Assembly: GCF_023370075.1 (NCBI RefSeq)
Contig: NZ_CP097151.1
Coordinates: 62,001 to 126,000, forward strand
Source of the DNA: Deinococcus sp. QL22
GTDB lineage: Bacteria > Deinococcota > Deinococci > Deinococcales > Deinococcaceae
Reading direction: 5' to 3'
DNA: 64,000 nucleotides
The first letter of the stretch is position 1. Each line of letters begins with the position of its first letter. The position numbers and the translations under genes are program-made. Under the pieces are notes generated by a model. That model saw nothing but the letters and a program-made list of their open reading frames with translations. It made no database searches and was not told where the DNA came from. Shown here piece after piece: positions 49,787-58,782 of the stretch.

Positions 49787-51241
49787 TCACTCCGGAAGAG
49801 TTGCCCGAATCAAGCTGGCCCGTTCTTCTGGCGATTGGGCAAGATTCCGGAGCAACACCTGAAGAAGATCAACCACAGCAACCTGCCGGCCCAGCACCGC
49901 CCGTTTCAGCCGTTCCCGGTCAGCGACGGAAAGGTGCGGCGTCACCTGCATAAAGGTCAGTTGATGTTCGAGACGGGAGAGCTGCCGCGCTGGCGTCAGC
50001 GACAAGAGTTCTGCCATCTGTGCGGCTTCGACTTCCTGCTCGAGCAAAGCCGGCTGCGGCTGTGCCAGTGGGCGTGTCCGGTCTGGCTTGGACACGGGGG
50101 GGGACGCGGGCAAAGACGCGGGGTCGTCATAGCGCTCCGGATGAATCAGCATGTCGCGCAGTAAAGCTCCGGCATTTTGCTTGCGTCCGGGGTAAGCATC
50201 GAATTGCCGCAGCGCCCGCTGCACGGGGGCCGGGTCTGGGTGGTCATGCAGGTATTTCCCGGCCACGGCCGGATACATGCCGCGCCGGGTCAGTTCCTGG
50301 AGCAGTTCGGGATCTGGCAGGCGGGCAGCGGGCGCGAAGACATACGTGAGCTGCTGCGCCTTGCCGCGTCCCTCAATCTCGACGCCTATCAGAATGCCGC
50401 GCTGGGTCAATTCGTCATGGGCGGGCTGCAGCACCCGGCGAATCTTGTCCGGCTCCGCGCTGTAGATGCTGAGGCGCTCGCCCCATTCCAGCAGGTTGAC
50501 CGTCACGCGGTCCTGGGCCGATCCCGAGTCCCAGCGCAGGGCGTCCAAGACCCGGTACACCGCCCGCACCGGCGGACTGCTCAGGTCGCGGTACACGCCG
50601 AGATCCAGCGGTTTGACGTAGCCGTCCCGGATGCTGCGGGCCACCTCGTCGGGCAGCCGGATTTCCAGGGCGCTGCGGATATCGTCGTCGTCTTCGCGGG
50701 TCGCCGTGACTTTCCAGAGGTAGTTGAAGGTGGCGTCTACATGGCGCTGACGGCCCTGCACCCACCAGCCCTGCACGATTTGGTAGGAGGTGCTCTGGAG
50801 CCTGCGCAGGCACTGGCGCACTTCCCGGTAATAGTGGGCGCTGCCGCTCAGCCCCGCCGCTTGCAGCAACCGGTGCATCGTGACCCGGATGGTGCCGTCT
50901 TCGGGGCAGCCGTCTTCCAGGTAGAGGTTGATGATGGCGACCATCACGTCGTTGTCGAGGCCGTGCGGCACGACATGTCCGGTGAGCGCTGTGCAGGTCA
51001 CCGTTACGGTCGTTTCTCCGGCCTGATAGGTGCGTGTCCAGCTCGTGTAACTGGCCGGAACACGGGACTGGGCGCTGATCAGCGAAAGCCGCGCCACATT
51101 GAGTTCGTCGTGGCCGCCAGTGGGCACACTTTCCAGCGCCGTTCCCAGGCCCGTGCCCAGGCCGCCCGGCAACACCACATCCAGGGCCGTGACGCGTTCC
51201 GTCGCCCCCAATGCCGTCTCTTTGGCCGCCTTCTTGGTCAT
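49787..51241 (-). CDS. repA: Plasmid replication initiator RepA
   Basis: 484 aa from ATG 51241 (MTKKAAKETALGATERVTALDVV); an ATG at 51289 is possible, while the extension to 51466 is unlikely. The N-terminal part holds the RPA-type initiator region: DELNVARLSLISAQSRVPASYTSWTRTY, VVPHGLDNDVMVAIINLYLEDGCPEDGTIRVTMHRLLQAAGLSGSAHYYREVRQCLRRLQSTSYQI and PPVRAVYRVLDALRWDSG...VNLLEWGERLSIYSAEPDKIRRVLQPAHDELTQRGIL. The tail is Pro/Ala-rich with a helical end. It would bind the iterons at 49388-49725 and start plasmid replication. Confidence 0.9.
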   Translation of the reverse strand: MTKKAAKETALGATERVTALDVVLPGGLGTGLGTALESVPTGGHDELNVARLSLISAQSRVPASYTSWTRTYQAGETTVTVTCTALTGHVVPHGLDNDVMVAIINLYLEDGCPEDGTIRVTMHRLLQAAGLSGSAHYYREVRQCLRRLQSTSYQIVQGWWVQGRQRHVDATFNYLWKVTATREDDDDIRSALEIRLPDEVARSIRDGYVKPLDLGVYRDLSSPPVRAVYRVLDALRWDSGSAQDRVTVNLLEWGERLSIYSAEPDKIRRVLQPAHDELTQRGILIGVEIEGRGKAQQLTYVFAPAARLPDPELLQELTRRGMYPAVAGKYLHDHPDPAPVQRALRQFDAYPGRKQNAGALLRDMLIHPERYDDPASLPASPPVSKPDRTRPLAQPQPALLEQEVEAAQMAELLSLTPARQLSRLEHQLTFMQVTPHLSVADRERLKRAVLGRQVAVVDLLQVLLRNLAQSPEERASLIRATLPE

Positions 51242-51796
51242 GCCAGATGGGCCAGATAGAACGGAGCGGCAAGAAGTGTCACGGGTCATTCTACGCCAAT
51301 GCTGGCGGGCAGCGGGAGCACGGCAACTGGGCCGAGCTGCCCCCAGTTCAGCGGGGCGGCGTAGAGCATTTTTACGCCTGTTTCGAGGCTGGGCTGGTCG
51401 ATGGTCAAGCGGGGGGGGAGTCAACTCGGATTCTAGATCGTAGGTTGCGCCGTGGGCGTCCCACACGTCCTTGGTCAGGTGGCAGTGCCGGCCCGCAAGT
51501 CGGCGTCAAAGGTTTCACAGAGCTGGCCCCAGCAACCTGAACGTCGACACAGAGTTTATAGGTCTTGAACCTGTCAGGACACGGGAGAGGCAACCGCTGT
51601 CACAGAACCCCGGTGGGTCAACGCAGCGAGGCCAGCCCATGGCCTGAAGGTGGAGCGGCTGCCCCTCCGGTGGGCCGGGCATTTACCGGGATGAGGTCAA
51701 AGCAGAACGCCGCAGTGGTGGTCACCCGAATCAACCCAGACCTGCCGGATCCTGACCCCTGCTCCCGAGCAACGTCTGTCCTCGCTCTCCAGCGTC
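51242..51796. other. Region upstream of repA
   Basis: About 555 bases that should hold the repA promoter. No iteron copies, DnaA boxes or supported genes were seen. No partition gene (parA/parB) is present here. Confidence 0.5.
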
Positions 51797-52567
51797 CTAA
51801 CCCTGATCCAGCGGGCGAATCAGCAGTTGATTCACGTTGACCCGTTCGGGTTGGGTCACGGCGTACACCACGGCTGCCGCGATGTCTTCGGCTTCCAGCG
51901 GAACCATGGTGCTGATGCGGCTCTCATAGGTGGTTTTGGTGTCCTGATGGGTGATGTGGTCGGTCAATTCGGTGGCCACGACCCCCGGCTCGATCACCGT
52001 CACGCGAATGCGGTCAAGGCGAACTTCTTGCCGCAGGCCTTCGCTAAAGCCGCCGACGGCCCATTTGGTGGCGCTGTATCCGGCACTGGTCGGGCTGGCC
52101 CCCCGCCCCGACACCGAGGAAATATTGACGATATGGCCGCTCTGCTTGGGCTTCATCACGGCTACAGCCGCCTGGGTCAGGTGCATCAGCGCCAGCACGT
52201 TCAGGTCCATCATGCGGTGCCAGTCGTCGGGGTCGGCACCCGCCACCGGCCCCAGCAGCATCAGGCCAGCGTTGTTCACCAGAATATCGAGGCCGCCCAA
52301 CTGGCTCACGGTCTGTGCCACCGCATTCCGCGCCTGTTCCGGCTGGGCGATGTCGGCCACGATGACGGCGGCCCGGCCCCCAGCCTCCTGAATGCTCTGG
52401 GCCAGCTGTTCCAATCGGTCCTGACGCCGCGCCACGAGGGCCACTGCGGCTCCTTCCTGGGCCAGAGCCAGGGCCGTGGCCGCCCCGATTCCGCTGGACG
52501 CTCCGGTAACGAGGGCGATTTTGCCGCTGAGTTTTCCGGTCGTTTGCTGTTCAGTTGTTTGCTGCAT
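51797..52567 (-). CDS. Short-chain dehydrogenase/reductase
   Basis: 256 aa. NAD(P)-binding TGASSGIGAATALALA (from about residue 21), NNAGLMLLG, catalytic Ser in VNISSVSGRG and Tyr-Lys in YSATKWAVGG. The C-terminal part VTVIEPGVVATELTDHI is typical of the YdfG-like clade. It is the last gene in the long minus-strand operon, 72 bases after the M32 gene. Arg in VARRQDR suggests NADP preference. Substrate unknown. Confidence 0.92.
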   Translation of the reverse strand: MQQTTEQQTTGKLSGKIALVTGASSGIGAATALALAQEGAAVALVARRQDRLEQLAQSIQEAGGRAAVIVADIAQPEQARNAVAQTVSQLGGLDILVNNAGLMLLGPVAGADPDDWHRMMDLNVLALMHLTQAAVAVMKPKQSGHIVNISSVSGRGASPTSAGYSATKWAVGGFSEGLRQEVRLDRIRVTVIEPGVVATELTDHITHQDTKTTYESRISTMVPLEAEDIAAAVVYAVTQPERVNVNQLLIRPLDQG

Positions 52568-52639
52568 GGGTGTTCCTCCTGAGGGGGGGTGGGAACCAGA
52601 CCGCCGGAGCCGTCTGGATACGGGCGAACACAGCGTGGT

Positions 52640-54172
52640 TCAGTGTGAGGCGGCGGGAAACGAGGTGGTCTCCCCTTTCAGCCCGTACAGGTCGCTGTAT
52701 TTGTCGGTCAGGTACTGGAGGTAGGGCGCGGGATCAAGGCCGCTGCCCGTGGTTCTGACCAGCAGTTCGTGGGGCGTAAACGTCCGGCCATACTGATAGA
52801 TCTGCTCGGTGAGCCACTGGCGCAGAGGCGCGTAATCGCCCGCCGACAGGTGCGCCGCCAACTCTGGCAGCGCCTGTTCGGCGGCCTGATAAAACTGCGA
52901 CGCCATGACGTTACCGATGGTATAGGTCGGAAAAGAGCCGAACATACCCGACGACCAGTGAATATCCTGCAAGACGCCCTGCGAATCCGAGGGCACGGTG
53001 AGGCCCAGGTCAGATTGAATCCGGCTGTTCCAGGCTTCGGGGAGATCCTGCACACTCAGTTCGCCGCCGATCAGGGCGCGTTCCAAGTCCACGCGCAACA
53101 TGATGTGCAGGTCGTAGGTCAGTTCGTCGGCTTCTACCCGGATCAGGCTGGGCTGCACCCGGTTGACCGCGCGGTGGAACTCGGCCACACCCACGTCGGC
53201 CAGTTGCTCGGGGAAGGTGGCCTGAAGAAGCGGATACTGCAGATTCCAGAACCCGCGCGACCTGCCGATCCGGTTTTCCCACAGGCGCGACTGGCTTTCG
53301 TGGGTGCCGTAACTGGCCCCGGCGACCGCGTACAGGCCCAACAGGTCGCTGGTCAGCACCGAGCGGCTGAGGTCCGGGTGAACGCCCTGTTCGTACATCG
53401 CGTGCCCAGCCTCGTGCAGGGTGCCGAACAGGGCCGCCGGCAGAAAGTGTTCCTGAAAGCGGGTCGTGATCCGCACGTCCTGCCGCGTAAAACTGATTTC
53501 GAACGGGTGCGCGGATTCGTCGAGCCTGCCCCGCTCGGTGTCGTAGCCGAACAGTTGCGCCATCGCCAGAGAAAACTCTTTTTGTTGGGGGGCGGGATAC
53601 TGGCGCGTCAGAAAGTCGCTGCGGGGCTGAGGTTGATCCTGAATGGCCTGCAACAGCTCCACATGATGGGCCCGCAGACGACCGAACAGCGGCAGCAGGG
53701 TCGCCACGGTCAGGCCCGGTTCATAGGTATTCAGCAGCGCGTCGTAGGGATGATCCTCGTAGCCCAGGGCGTCGGCCAACTGGCGGTTCAGATCGACCAT
53801 CCGTTCCAGGGCCGGGGCGAAGGTGGCAAATTTGCCGGTGCTTCTGGCCTGTGCCCACAGCACCTGCGACTCGCTTTTGAGGAGAGCCAGATCGTGGGTC
53901 AGGGTGGCGGGTACGCGGCGCATCGCGGCTACGGCTTCCAGGGCTTGCTGGGCCGCGCGGGTGTCCACCTCGTTTCCGGTCACCTGCTGGGCGGCCTGTT
54001 CAAAGGCCGGATCCAGCAGGCGTTCACGCGCCACGCCGCTGATGGTCGCCATCTGATGGGCGCGGGCCGCCGTGCCGCCCGCAGGCATCTGGGTACGGGC
54101 GTCCCAGGTCAGCACGTTCAGCACGCACAGGAGGTCGTTGAGTTCTGCCGAACGCCGTTTAAATTCTGTCAT
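52640..54172 (-). CDS. M32-family metallocarboxypeptidase
   Basis: 510 aa, ATG 54172 with AAGGAG upstream and 14 bases of overlap with the RraA-like gene; longer starts fall in that gene. The zinc site HExxH is in GTLHEAGHAMYEQGVHP (about residues 257-273), and GTHESQSRLWENRIGRS follows, as in Taq/Pfu M32 enzymes. The length is normal for the family (about 500). It releases C-terminal amino acids from peptides and fits a peptide-use operon. Cytoplasmic. Confidence 0.93.
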   Translation of the reverse strand: MTEFKRRSAELNDLLCVLNVLTWDARTQMPAGGTAARAHQMATISGVARERLLDPAFEQAAQQVTGNEVDTRAAQQALEAVAAMRRVPATLTHDLALLKSESQVLWAQARSTGKFATFAPALERMVDLNRQLADALGYEDHPYDALLNTYEPGLTVATLLPLFGRLRAHHVELLQAIQDQPQPRSDFLTRQYPAPQQKEFSLAMAQLFGYDTERGRLDESAHPFEISFTRQDVRITTRFQEHFLPAALFGTLHEAGHAMYEQGVHPDLSRSVLTSDLLGLYAVAGASYGTHESQSRLWENRIGRSRGFWNLQYPLLQATFPEQLADVGVAEFHRAVNRVQPSLIRVEADELTYDLHIMLRVDLERALIGGELSVQDLPEAWNSRIQSDLGLTVPSDSQGVLQDIHWSSGMFGSFPTYTIGNVMASQFYQAAEQALPELAAHLSAGDYAPLRQWLTEQIYQYGRTFTPHELLVRTTGSGLDPAPYLQYLTDKYSDLYGLKGETTSFPAASH

Positions 54173-54797
54173 GACTCTTCTCCTTGAAGGGGGCGGAGGG
54201 TGAAGGCAGGCGCAGAGCCGCTTCCGCTTGCAGCGCGGCCCGAACCTGGCGCAGCGTCTCCTCTGTTCTGCCCTGAGGAACGACCACGACCCCGTTGTCA
54301 TCGGCCACGATCAGATCACCGGGCAGCACGGGCACGCCGCCGAGGGCCACCGGTTCCTGAATGGTGCCCTGGCCCAGCCGCAGGCCCGCGTTGGGGGTCA
54401 CGCCTGTACTGAACACCGGAAACCCAAGGGCGGTGATGGCCCGCACGTCGCGGCAGGCCCCGTCGATCACTGCCCCCCGGAGGCCTCTCGCCAGCGCTGC
54501 GCGGGTGGTGCGCTCTCCCCAGAAGGCCGAGTGACGGACGCCGTGCGAATCGCTGACCAGCACGCTGCCCGGAGCCGCCGCCTCGATTCCAGCAAAGACA
54601 GCGCTCAGGTCACTGCCCAGAGTCCGGACGGTTACGGCGGGGCCAACAAACTTCGCAGAGGGCCAGACCGGGCGGAAGTCGGCTCCCAATGCGGCCCCAC
54701 GCCCCAACACATCGCTGACCGTGCAGGTCAGGTCATCTTCCTGGGCCAGCAGCGCTGTCCACTCGGCCAGCAGCGCAGGTTGGCCCAATTCAGCCAC
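54159..54797 (-). CDS. RraA-like (HMG/CHA aldolase-type) protein
   Basis: 212 aa from GTG 54797, which overlaps the M20 stop by eight bases. Family motifs: GPAVTVRTLGSDLSAVFAGIEAAAPGSVLVSDSHGVRHSAFWGERTTRAALARGLRGAVIDGACRDVRAITALGFPVFSTGVTPN and PGDLIVADDNGVVVVPQG. Relatives include the RNase E regulator RraA and 4-hydroxy-4-methyl-2-oxoglutarate aldolases; the G-x-x-R-D and D-D-x-G-V-V elements are retained. In a catabolic operon an aldolase or lyase role is more likely than RNase control. Confidence 0.88.
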   Translation of the reverse strand: MAELGQPALLAEWTALLAQEDDLTCTVSDVLGRGAALGADFRPVWPSAKFVGPAVTVRTLGSDLSAVFAGIEAAAPGSVLVSDSHGVRHSAFWGERTTRAALARGLRGAVIDGACRDVRAITALGFPVFSTGVTPNAGLRLGQGTIQEPVALGGVPVLPGDLIVADDNGVVVVPQGRTEETLRQVRAALQAEAALRLPSPSAPFKEKSHDRI

Positions 54798-56220
54798 GCG
54801 GCTCCTGCCCGGCGGCCAGGGCCCCCCAGTAGCGTGCCCAGGATTCCTGCCCTTCTGCCAGTCTGGCGATCCGGAAAAACTCGTTGGGGGCGTGGATGTC
54901 CTCGTCTCCCACCGCAAAACTGAAAAACACGGTATGCAGACCCAGTGTGCCCAAGAAGGTGTCCAGCACAGGGATACTGCCGCCCATGCCCACTTCCAGC
55001 GGCGGCTGACCGTAGACCTCGGCCAACACCTGCCGCGCCACCTGTCCGCCCAGGTGGCCCTGGGGCAGATGATAGGCGCGGGCCTGGTGGTCGCTGAGGC
55101 GCACGTCCAGGGTGACGCCCGGCGGCTGGTGGGCGTGCAGGTGGGCCTTGATCAGCGCCGAAATGCGGGCGGGATCCTGTCCGGGCACCAGACGGCAGGT
55201 GATTTTGGCGTGGGCCTCGCTGGGCAGCACTGTTTTGCTGCCTTCTCCGGTGTACCCGCCCCACAGGCCGTTCAGTTCCAGCGTGGGCCGGTGCCACTGG
55301 CGCTCCAGCGTGCCCAACCCTTCCTCGCCGTAGGTGGTGGGCGCTCCTGTCTGAGCGAGGTAGGCCTCATCACTGAAGGGCAGCTGGGCCGTGGAGTCAC
55401 GCTGCTCGGGCGTGCGCTCTTCTATGCCGTCATAAAACCCGGCCACCGCCACCCGGCCCCGGTCGTCGTGCAGGCCAGCCACCAGCGCGGCGATGGCGTG
55501 CAGCGGGTTATGAACGCTGCCCCCGTGCCGACCCGAATGCAGGTCTTTGGCTGGCCCGCGCACCGTCAATTCCAGGGCTGCAATTCCCCGGGCACTGACC
55601 GTCAGCGACGGCGTTTCGGCACTCCACATGCCGCCGTCGGCACTCAGCACAAAGTCGGCCCGCAGCCGCCCGGCACGCTCGGCCACCAGCGCGGGCAGAT
55701 GGACGCTGCCCACTTCTTCCTCACCCTCGAACAAAAATTTGACATTGACCGGCAACCGTCCAGTGGAGGACAGGTAGGCGTCCGCGACCTGCACGGTCAG
55801 CAGCAGGGGGGCCTTGTCATCGCTGACGCCGCGCCCATAGATGCGGTCTCCGACGACAGTGGGGGTAAAAGGCGGAGTGTTCCAGCGCTCCAGGGGGTCG
55901 GGCGGCTGCACATCGTAATGGCCGTACACCAGAATGGTCGGCGCACCCTTGGCCCCCAACCACTCGGCGTACACGGCGGGATGTCCGGCGGTGGGCCAGA
56001 GTTCTACGGTGTCCAGTCCAGCCTGCCGCAACCGCGCCGCCAGCCAGTCGGCGGCCCGCTGGATGTCGGGCGCGTGCTGAGACTGGGCACTGATGCTGGG
56101 AATACTGGCAAACTCGATCAACTCGGCCAGCGACGCATCGGCCCGCGCTTTCAAGACAGACAAGACCTGTGCCAGTTCAGGGGGTGCGGTACCAGCTGAA
56201 GCTTCTGAAGCGCGGCTCAT
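54790..56220 (-). CDS. M20-family dipeptidase
   Basis: 476 aa, start ATG 56220 by a four-base overlap with the SDR stop. Metal motifs: ILVYGHYDVQPPDPLERWNTPPFTP, GRGVSDDKAPLLL, FLFEGEEEVGSVHLPALV and a later DLHSGRHGGSVHNPLHA lid region. The C-terminal IHAPNEFFRIARL is typical of carnosinase/CNDP-like dipeptidases. It should cleave dipeptides or N-acyl amino acids imported by the Dpp/Opp-type transporter encoded upstream in the operon. Confidence 0.93.
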   Translation of the reverse strand: MSRASEASAGTAPPELAQVLSVLKARADASLAELIEFASIPSISAQSQHAPDIQRAADWLAARLRQAGLDTVELWPTAGHPAVYAEWLGAKGAPTILVYGHYDVQPPDPLERWNTPPFTPTVVGDRIYGRGVSDDKAPLLLTVQVADAYLSSTGRLPVNVKFLFEGEEEVGSVHLPALVAERAGRLRADFVLSADGGMWSAETPSLTVSARGIAALELTVRGPAKDLHSGRHGGSVHNPLHAIAALVAGLHDDRGRVAVAGFYDGIEERTPEQRDSTAQLPFSDEAYLAQTGAPTTYGEEGLGTLERQWHRPTLELNGLWGGYTGEGSKTVLPSEAHAKITCRLVPGQDPARISALIKAHLHAHQPPGVTLDVRLSDHQARAYHLPQGHLGGQVARQVLAEVYGQPPLEVGMGGSIPVLDTFLGTLGLHTVFFSFAVGDEDIHAPNEFFRIARLAEGQESWARYWGALAAGQEPRG

Positions 56221-56984
56221 TTGCCGCCGTCCACACTCAGCACTTGCCCGCTGATCCATCCAGCCTGTTCGGAGGCGAAAAACAGCACCGCGTGGGCAAT
56301 GTCCTGCGGGGTGCCCAGCCGTTTGAGGGCAATGTTGTTCAGCAGACGCGCTTGGCCTTCCTCGCCGTAACTCTGCCACTGACGCTCGGTGGTGGGGTTG
56401 CTGCGGACAAACCCCGGCGCCACATTGTTGACGGTAATCCCCCACTCTCCCAGTTCATGGGCCAGCTGGCGGGTCAGGCCGATCTGCGCGGCCTTGGCAC
56501 TGGCGTAGGCCTGAATGCCCGTCAGGCTGATGCCGAGGCCCGCGCCACTGCTGATGTTGATGATCCGGCCCGACTTCTGACGCTTCATGTGGGGGGCGGC
56601 GGCCTGTGCAAACAGGAAGGCGCCGTCCACATTGACGCCGAAAATGGCCCGCCAGTCCTGTGGAGTGATTTCTTCCAGCGGGCGGCCCACCTGACCCAGC
56701 ACGCCTCCTGCGTTGTTGACCAACACGTCTACGCGGCCGGTGTCCAGCACCGCCTCATCCACCAGGTGTTGTACGGCGTCCTGATCGGTCACGTCGACGC
56801 GGCGAACCCGAATCGGCGTGCCTGCCCCCTCGGCCAAGCCCGCAGTTTCCTGCAAACTGTCGTCCAGCACATCGCAGGCGTAGACGTTGGCCCCCCGTTC
56901 GGCAAAAGCCAGGGCAATGGCCCGGCCAAAGCCCTGTGCGGCCCCGGTCACCAGGACGGTCTGTTCTCTAAACTGAACGTTCAT
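56217..56984 (-). CDS. Short-chain dehydrogenase/reductase (FabG-like)
   Basis: 255 aa. Cofactor motif VTGAAQGFGRAIALAFAERGANVYACDV (Asp at the end of strand 2 suggests NAD), NNAGGVLG, Ser in INISSGAGLGIS and Tyr-Lys in YASAKAAQIGL; C-terminal WISGQVLSVDGG. Overlaps both neighbours by four bases. Probably oxidises an alcohol intermediate in the operon's pathway. Confidence 0.93.
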   Translation of the reverse strand: MNVQFREQTVLVTGAAQGFGRAIALAFAERGANVYACDVLDDSLQETAGLAEGAGTPIRVRRVDVTDQDAVQHLVDEAVLDTGRVDVLVNNAGGVLGQVGRPLEEITPQDWRAIFGVNVDGAFLFAQAAAPHMKRQKSGRIINISSGAGLGISLTGIQAYASAKAAQIGLTRQLAHELGEWGITVNNVAPGFVRSNPTTERQWQSYGEEGQARLLNNIALKRLGTPQDIAHAVLFFASEQAGWISGQVLSVDGGK

Positions 56985-58078
56985 AGTGTCGCCTCCTGAA
57001 CCTGATCTGAGGGGTGGGGCAGCGCGGCCCGCAATTCGGCCAGGTTGCCCCGGCTCAGTTCGCGTTTTCCGTCTTCTATTTCGTGAATCAGTTCGACCAG
57101 CCGGGCCGAGAGGGGCGTGGGCACGCCGTGTTCCCGGCCGAAATGCACCACCCAGCCCAGCTGCGCGTCGACCTCGGTGCGGCGCTTGCGAACCGCCAGA
57201 TCCCGCCAGATCCCGCTGTGGGTTTTGGCGCTGCGGCGGTTGAAGGCCACCAGTTCATCCAGGCTGGCATGCGCCTCGGCGGTGCTGGCCTGAGGCAAAA
57301 AGGCCGCCGGGTCAAAGCCGTTGAAGGCTTCGGGCGTCACGCCGTGCGCCACCGTGACGCGCAAGACTTCGCGGCCCAGTTCGGTGTACAGGGCACGGTT
57401 TTCCGGCTGGGCCAACGAATCCGCAATGCTGTCGTTGGTAATCGCCGTGGCAAACAGCAGCGCCCCGTAGCCCAACTTGCTCCAGAGGTACCCCATGATG
57501 TTGGGGCTGAAGACCGCCTCAGGCTCGAACAGGCACAGCAGCGCGTGAAGCTCGGCGGCGCGTTCGCTCAGCTCGCCGCCCTGCTCGCCAATCACCACCG
57601 CGCCCCGGCCGCCGTAATGGACGACGCCCGGCTCCAGATAATCTGCGCCGAAGTTGACGAAGCTGCCCAGCACGCGGCCCTGCCCCAGAATGTCATTGAG
57701 GATGAGCGGATTCAGGCCGTTCTGCACCGAAACCACCGCGCTCTGAGGCGTCAGGTGTGGCAGCAGGGCCCGGCCCGCCGCCCCGGTATCCTGAGCTTTG
57801 GTACACAGCAACACGGTGTCCCACTGCCCCTGAAGTTCGTCTGGGGTAAAGGCGGCGGCCTGCACCGCAAAATCCCCGAATGGCCCGGTGACCTGAAGGC
57901 CGTGATCGCGGATGGCCTGCACATGGTCGGCGGCGCGGTCTACGAACGTCACGTCGTGGCCTTCACGGGCCAGGTAAGCCCCGATGGTGCCGCCAATGGC
58001 TCCGGCTCCCCAGATCAGCAGGCGGCGAGGTTGGTCTGCGGGCGTATCGGCAGCGGAGGATTCGGGGGCGGTGGTCAT
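56981..58078 (-). CDS. Ketopantoate reductase (PanE/ApbA)-family protein
   Basis: 365 aa, start ATG 58078 (MTTAPESSAADTPADQPRRLLIWGAGAIGGTIGAYLAREGHDVTFVDR), overlapping the creatininase stop by four bases. The Rossmann GAGAIGG and VLLCTKAQDTGAAGRAL, VSVQNGLNP, and C-terminal KTHSGIWRDLAVRKRRTEVDAQLGWVVHFGREHGVPTPLSARLVELI match the family. True panE is about 300 aa, and this one is longer with no pantothenate genes nearby, so it likely reduces a different 2-oxo acid. Confidence 0.9.
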   Translation of the reverse strand: MTTAPESSAADTPADQPRRLLIWGAGAIGGTIGAYLAREGHDVTFVDRAADHVQAIRDHGLQVTGPFGDFAVQAAAFTPDELQGQWDTVLLCTKAQDTGAAGRALLPHLTPQSAVVSVQNGLNPLILNDILGQGRVLGSFVNFGADYLEPGVVHYGGRGAVVIGEQGGELSERAAELHALLCLFEPEAVFSPNIMGYLWSKLGYGALLFATAITNDSIADSLAQPENRALYTELGREVLRVTVAHGVTPEAFNGFDPAAFLPQASTAEAHASLDELVAFNRRSAKTHSGIWRDLAVRKRRTEVDAQLGWVVHFGREHGVPTPLSARLVELIHEIEDGKRELSRGNLAELRAALPHPSDQVQEATL

Positions 58079-58782
58079 TGGGCCCATCCCTCCTCCAACA
58101 GCGCCCGCGTTTCCAGCACAGCCGTCTCCCAGATGGCCTGCATGTCTTCATCCGGCCTCTGAAAGCGCCCGCCGTAATTGCCCTCTTCCAGATAGGTGCG
58201 GAGTTCCTGCGGCCCCAGCAGGCGCAGACGGTTCAGATCCAGCGGCGCTTTCTCGTGATCAGGCAGGGCCACACCTTCCAGCCGAGTCCACGGAAAGTTT
58301 TCCATCCAGGAGGCGTGGCTGGCGTTGGTGTCGGTGGCCTGAACCTGTGCCCACACCTGCGGCGCGTTCCACCAGTTGTGAAACTTGACGCGGGCGCCGG
58401 GATGGTCGGCCATCCATTCGCCCACAAAGCCCTGTGCGGGGGTGTTGCCGCCGTGCCCATTGACGAGCAGAATGCGGCGGAAGCCCTGTTCATACAGGCT
58501 GTCCAGCACGTCGCGCACCACCGACAGATAGGTCTGCACGCGCAGGGTCACGCTGCCGGGATAGCCCCGGAAATAGGGCGTAATGCCGTAGGGCAGCACC
58601 GGAAACACGGGGACGCCCAACGGCTCGGCGGCCTCGCGGGCCAGACGCTCGGGTAAAATGTTATCCACGCACAGGCTCAGGTAGGCGTGCTGCTCGGTGC
58701 TGCCCAGCGGCAGGACGCAGCGGTCATCGGTTTCGAGCCTGCGTTCGACCTGCATCCAGTTCATCTGTTCGATAGGGGTCAT
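58075..58782 (-). CDS. Creatininase-family amidohydrolase
   Basis: 235 aa. Metal-site residues: VLPLGSTEQHAYLSLCVDNILPERLA (E-x-H), VNGHGGNTPAQGF, and TDTNASHASWMENF (His-x(2)-Glu-type region). The family includes creatinine amidohydrolase and MftE/ArfB-like amidases that hydrolyse cyclic amides or trim formylated amines. Start ATG overlaps the GntR stop by four bases. Substrate not known; creatinine is not implied by the neighbours. Confidence 0.92.
   Translation of the reverse strand: MTPIEQMNWMQVERRLETDDRCVLPLGSTEQHAYLSLCVDNILPERLAREAAEPLGVPVFPVLPYGITPYFRGYPGSVTLRVQTYLSVVRDVLDSLYEQGFRRILLVNGHGGNTPAQGFVGEWMADHPGARVKFHNWWNAPQVWAQVQATDTNASHASWMENFPWTRLEGVALPDHEKAPLDLNRLRLLGPQELRTYLEEGNYGGRFQRPDEDMQAIWETAVLETRALLEEGWAQ

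Noticed and set aside
52769..56199. Two long plus-strand frames opposite the M32 and M20 peptidase genes
   Set aside because: Shadow frames of conserved metallopeptidases with intact active sites on the other strand.
57014..58162. 382-codon plus-strand frame opposite the PanE-like gene
   Set aside because: Antisense shadow; no family features.
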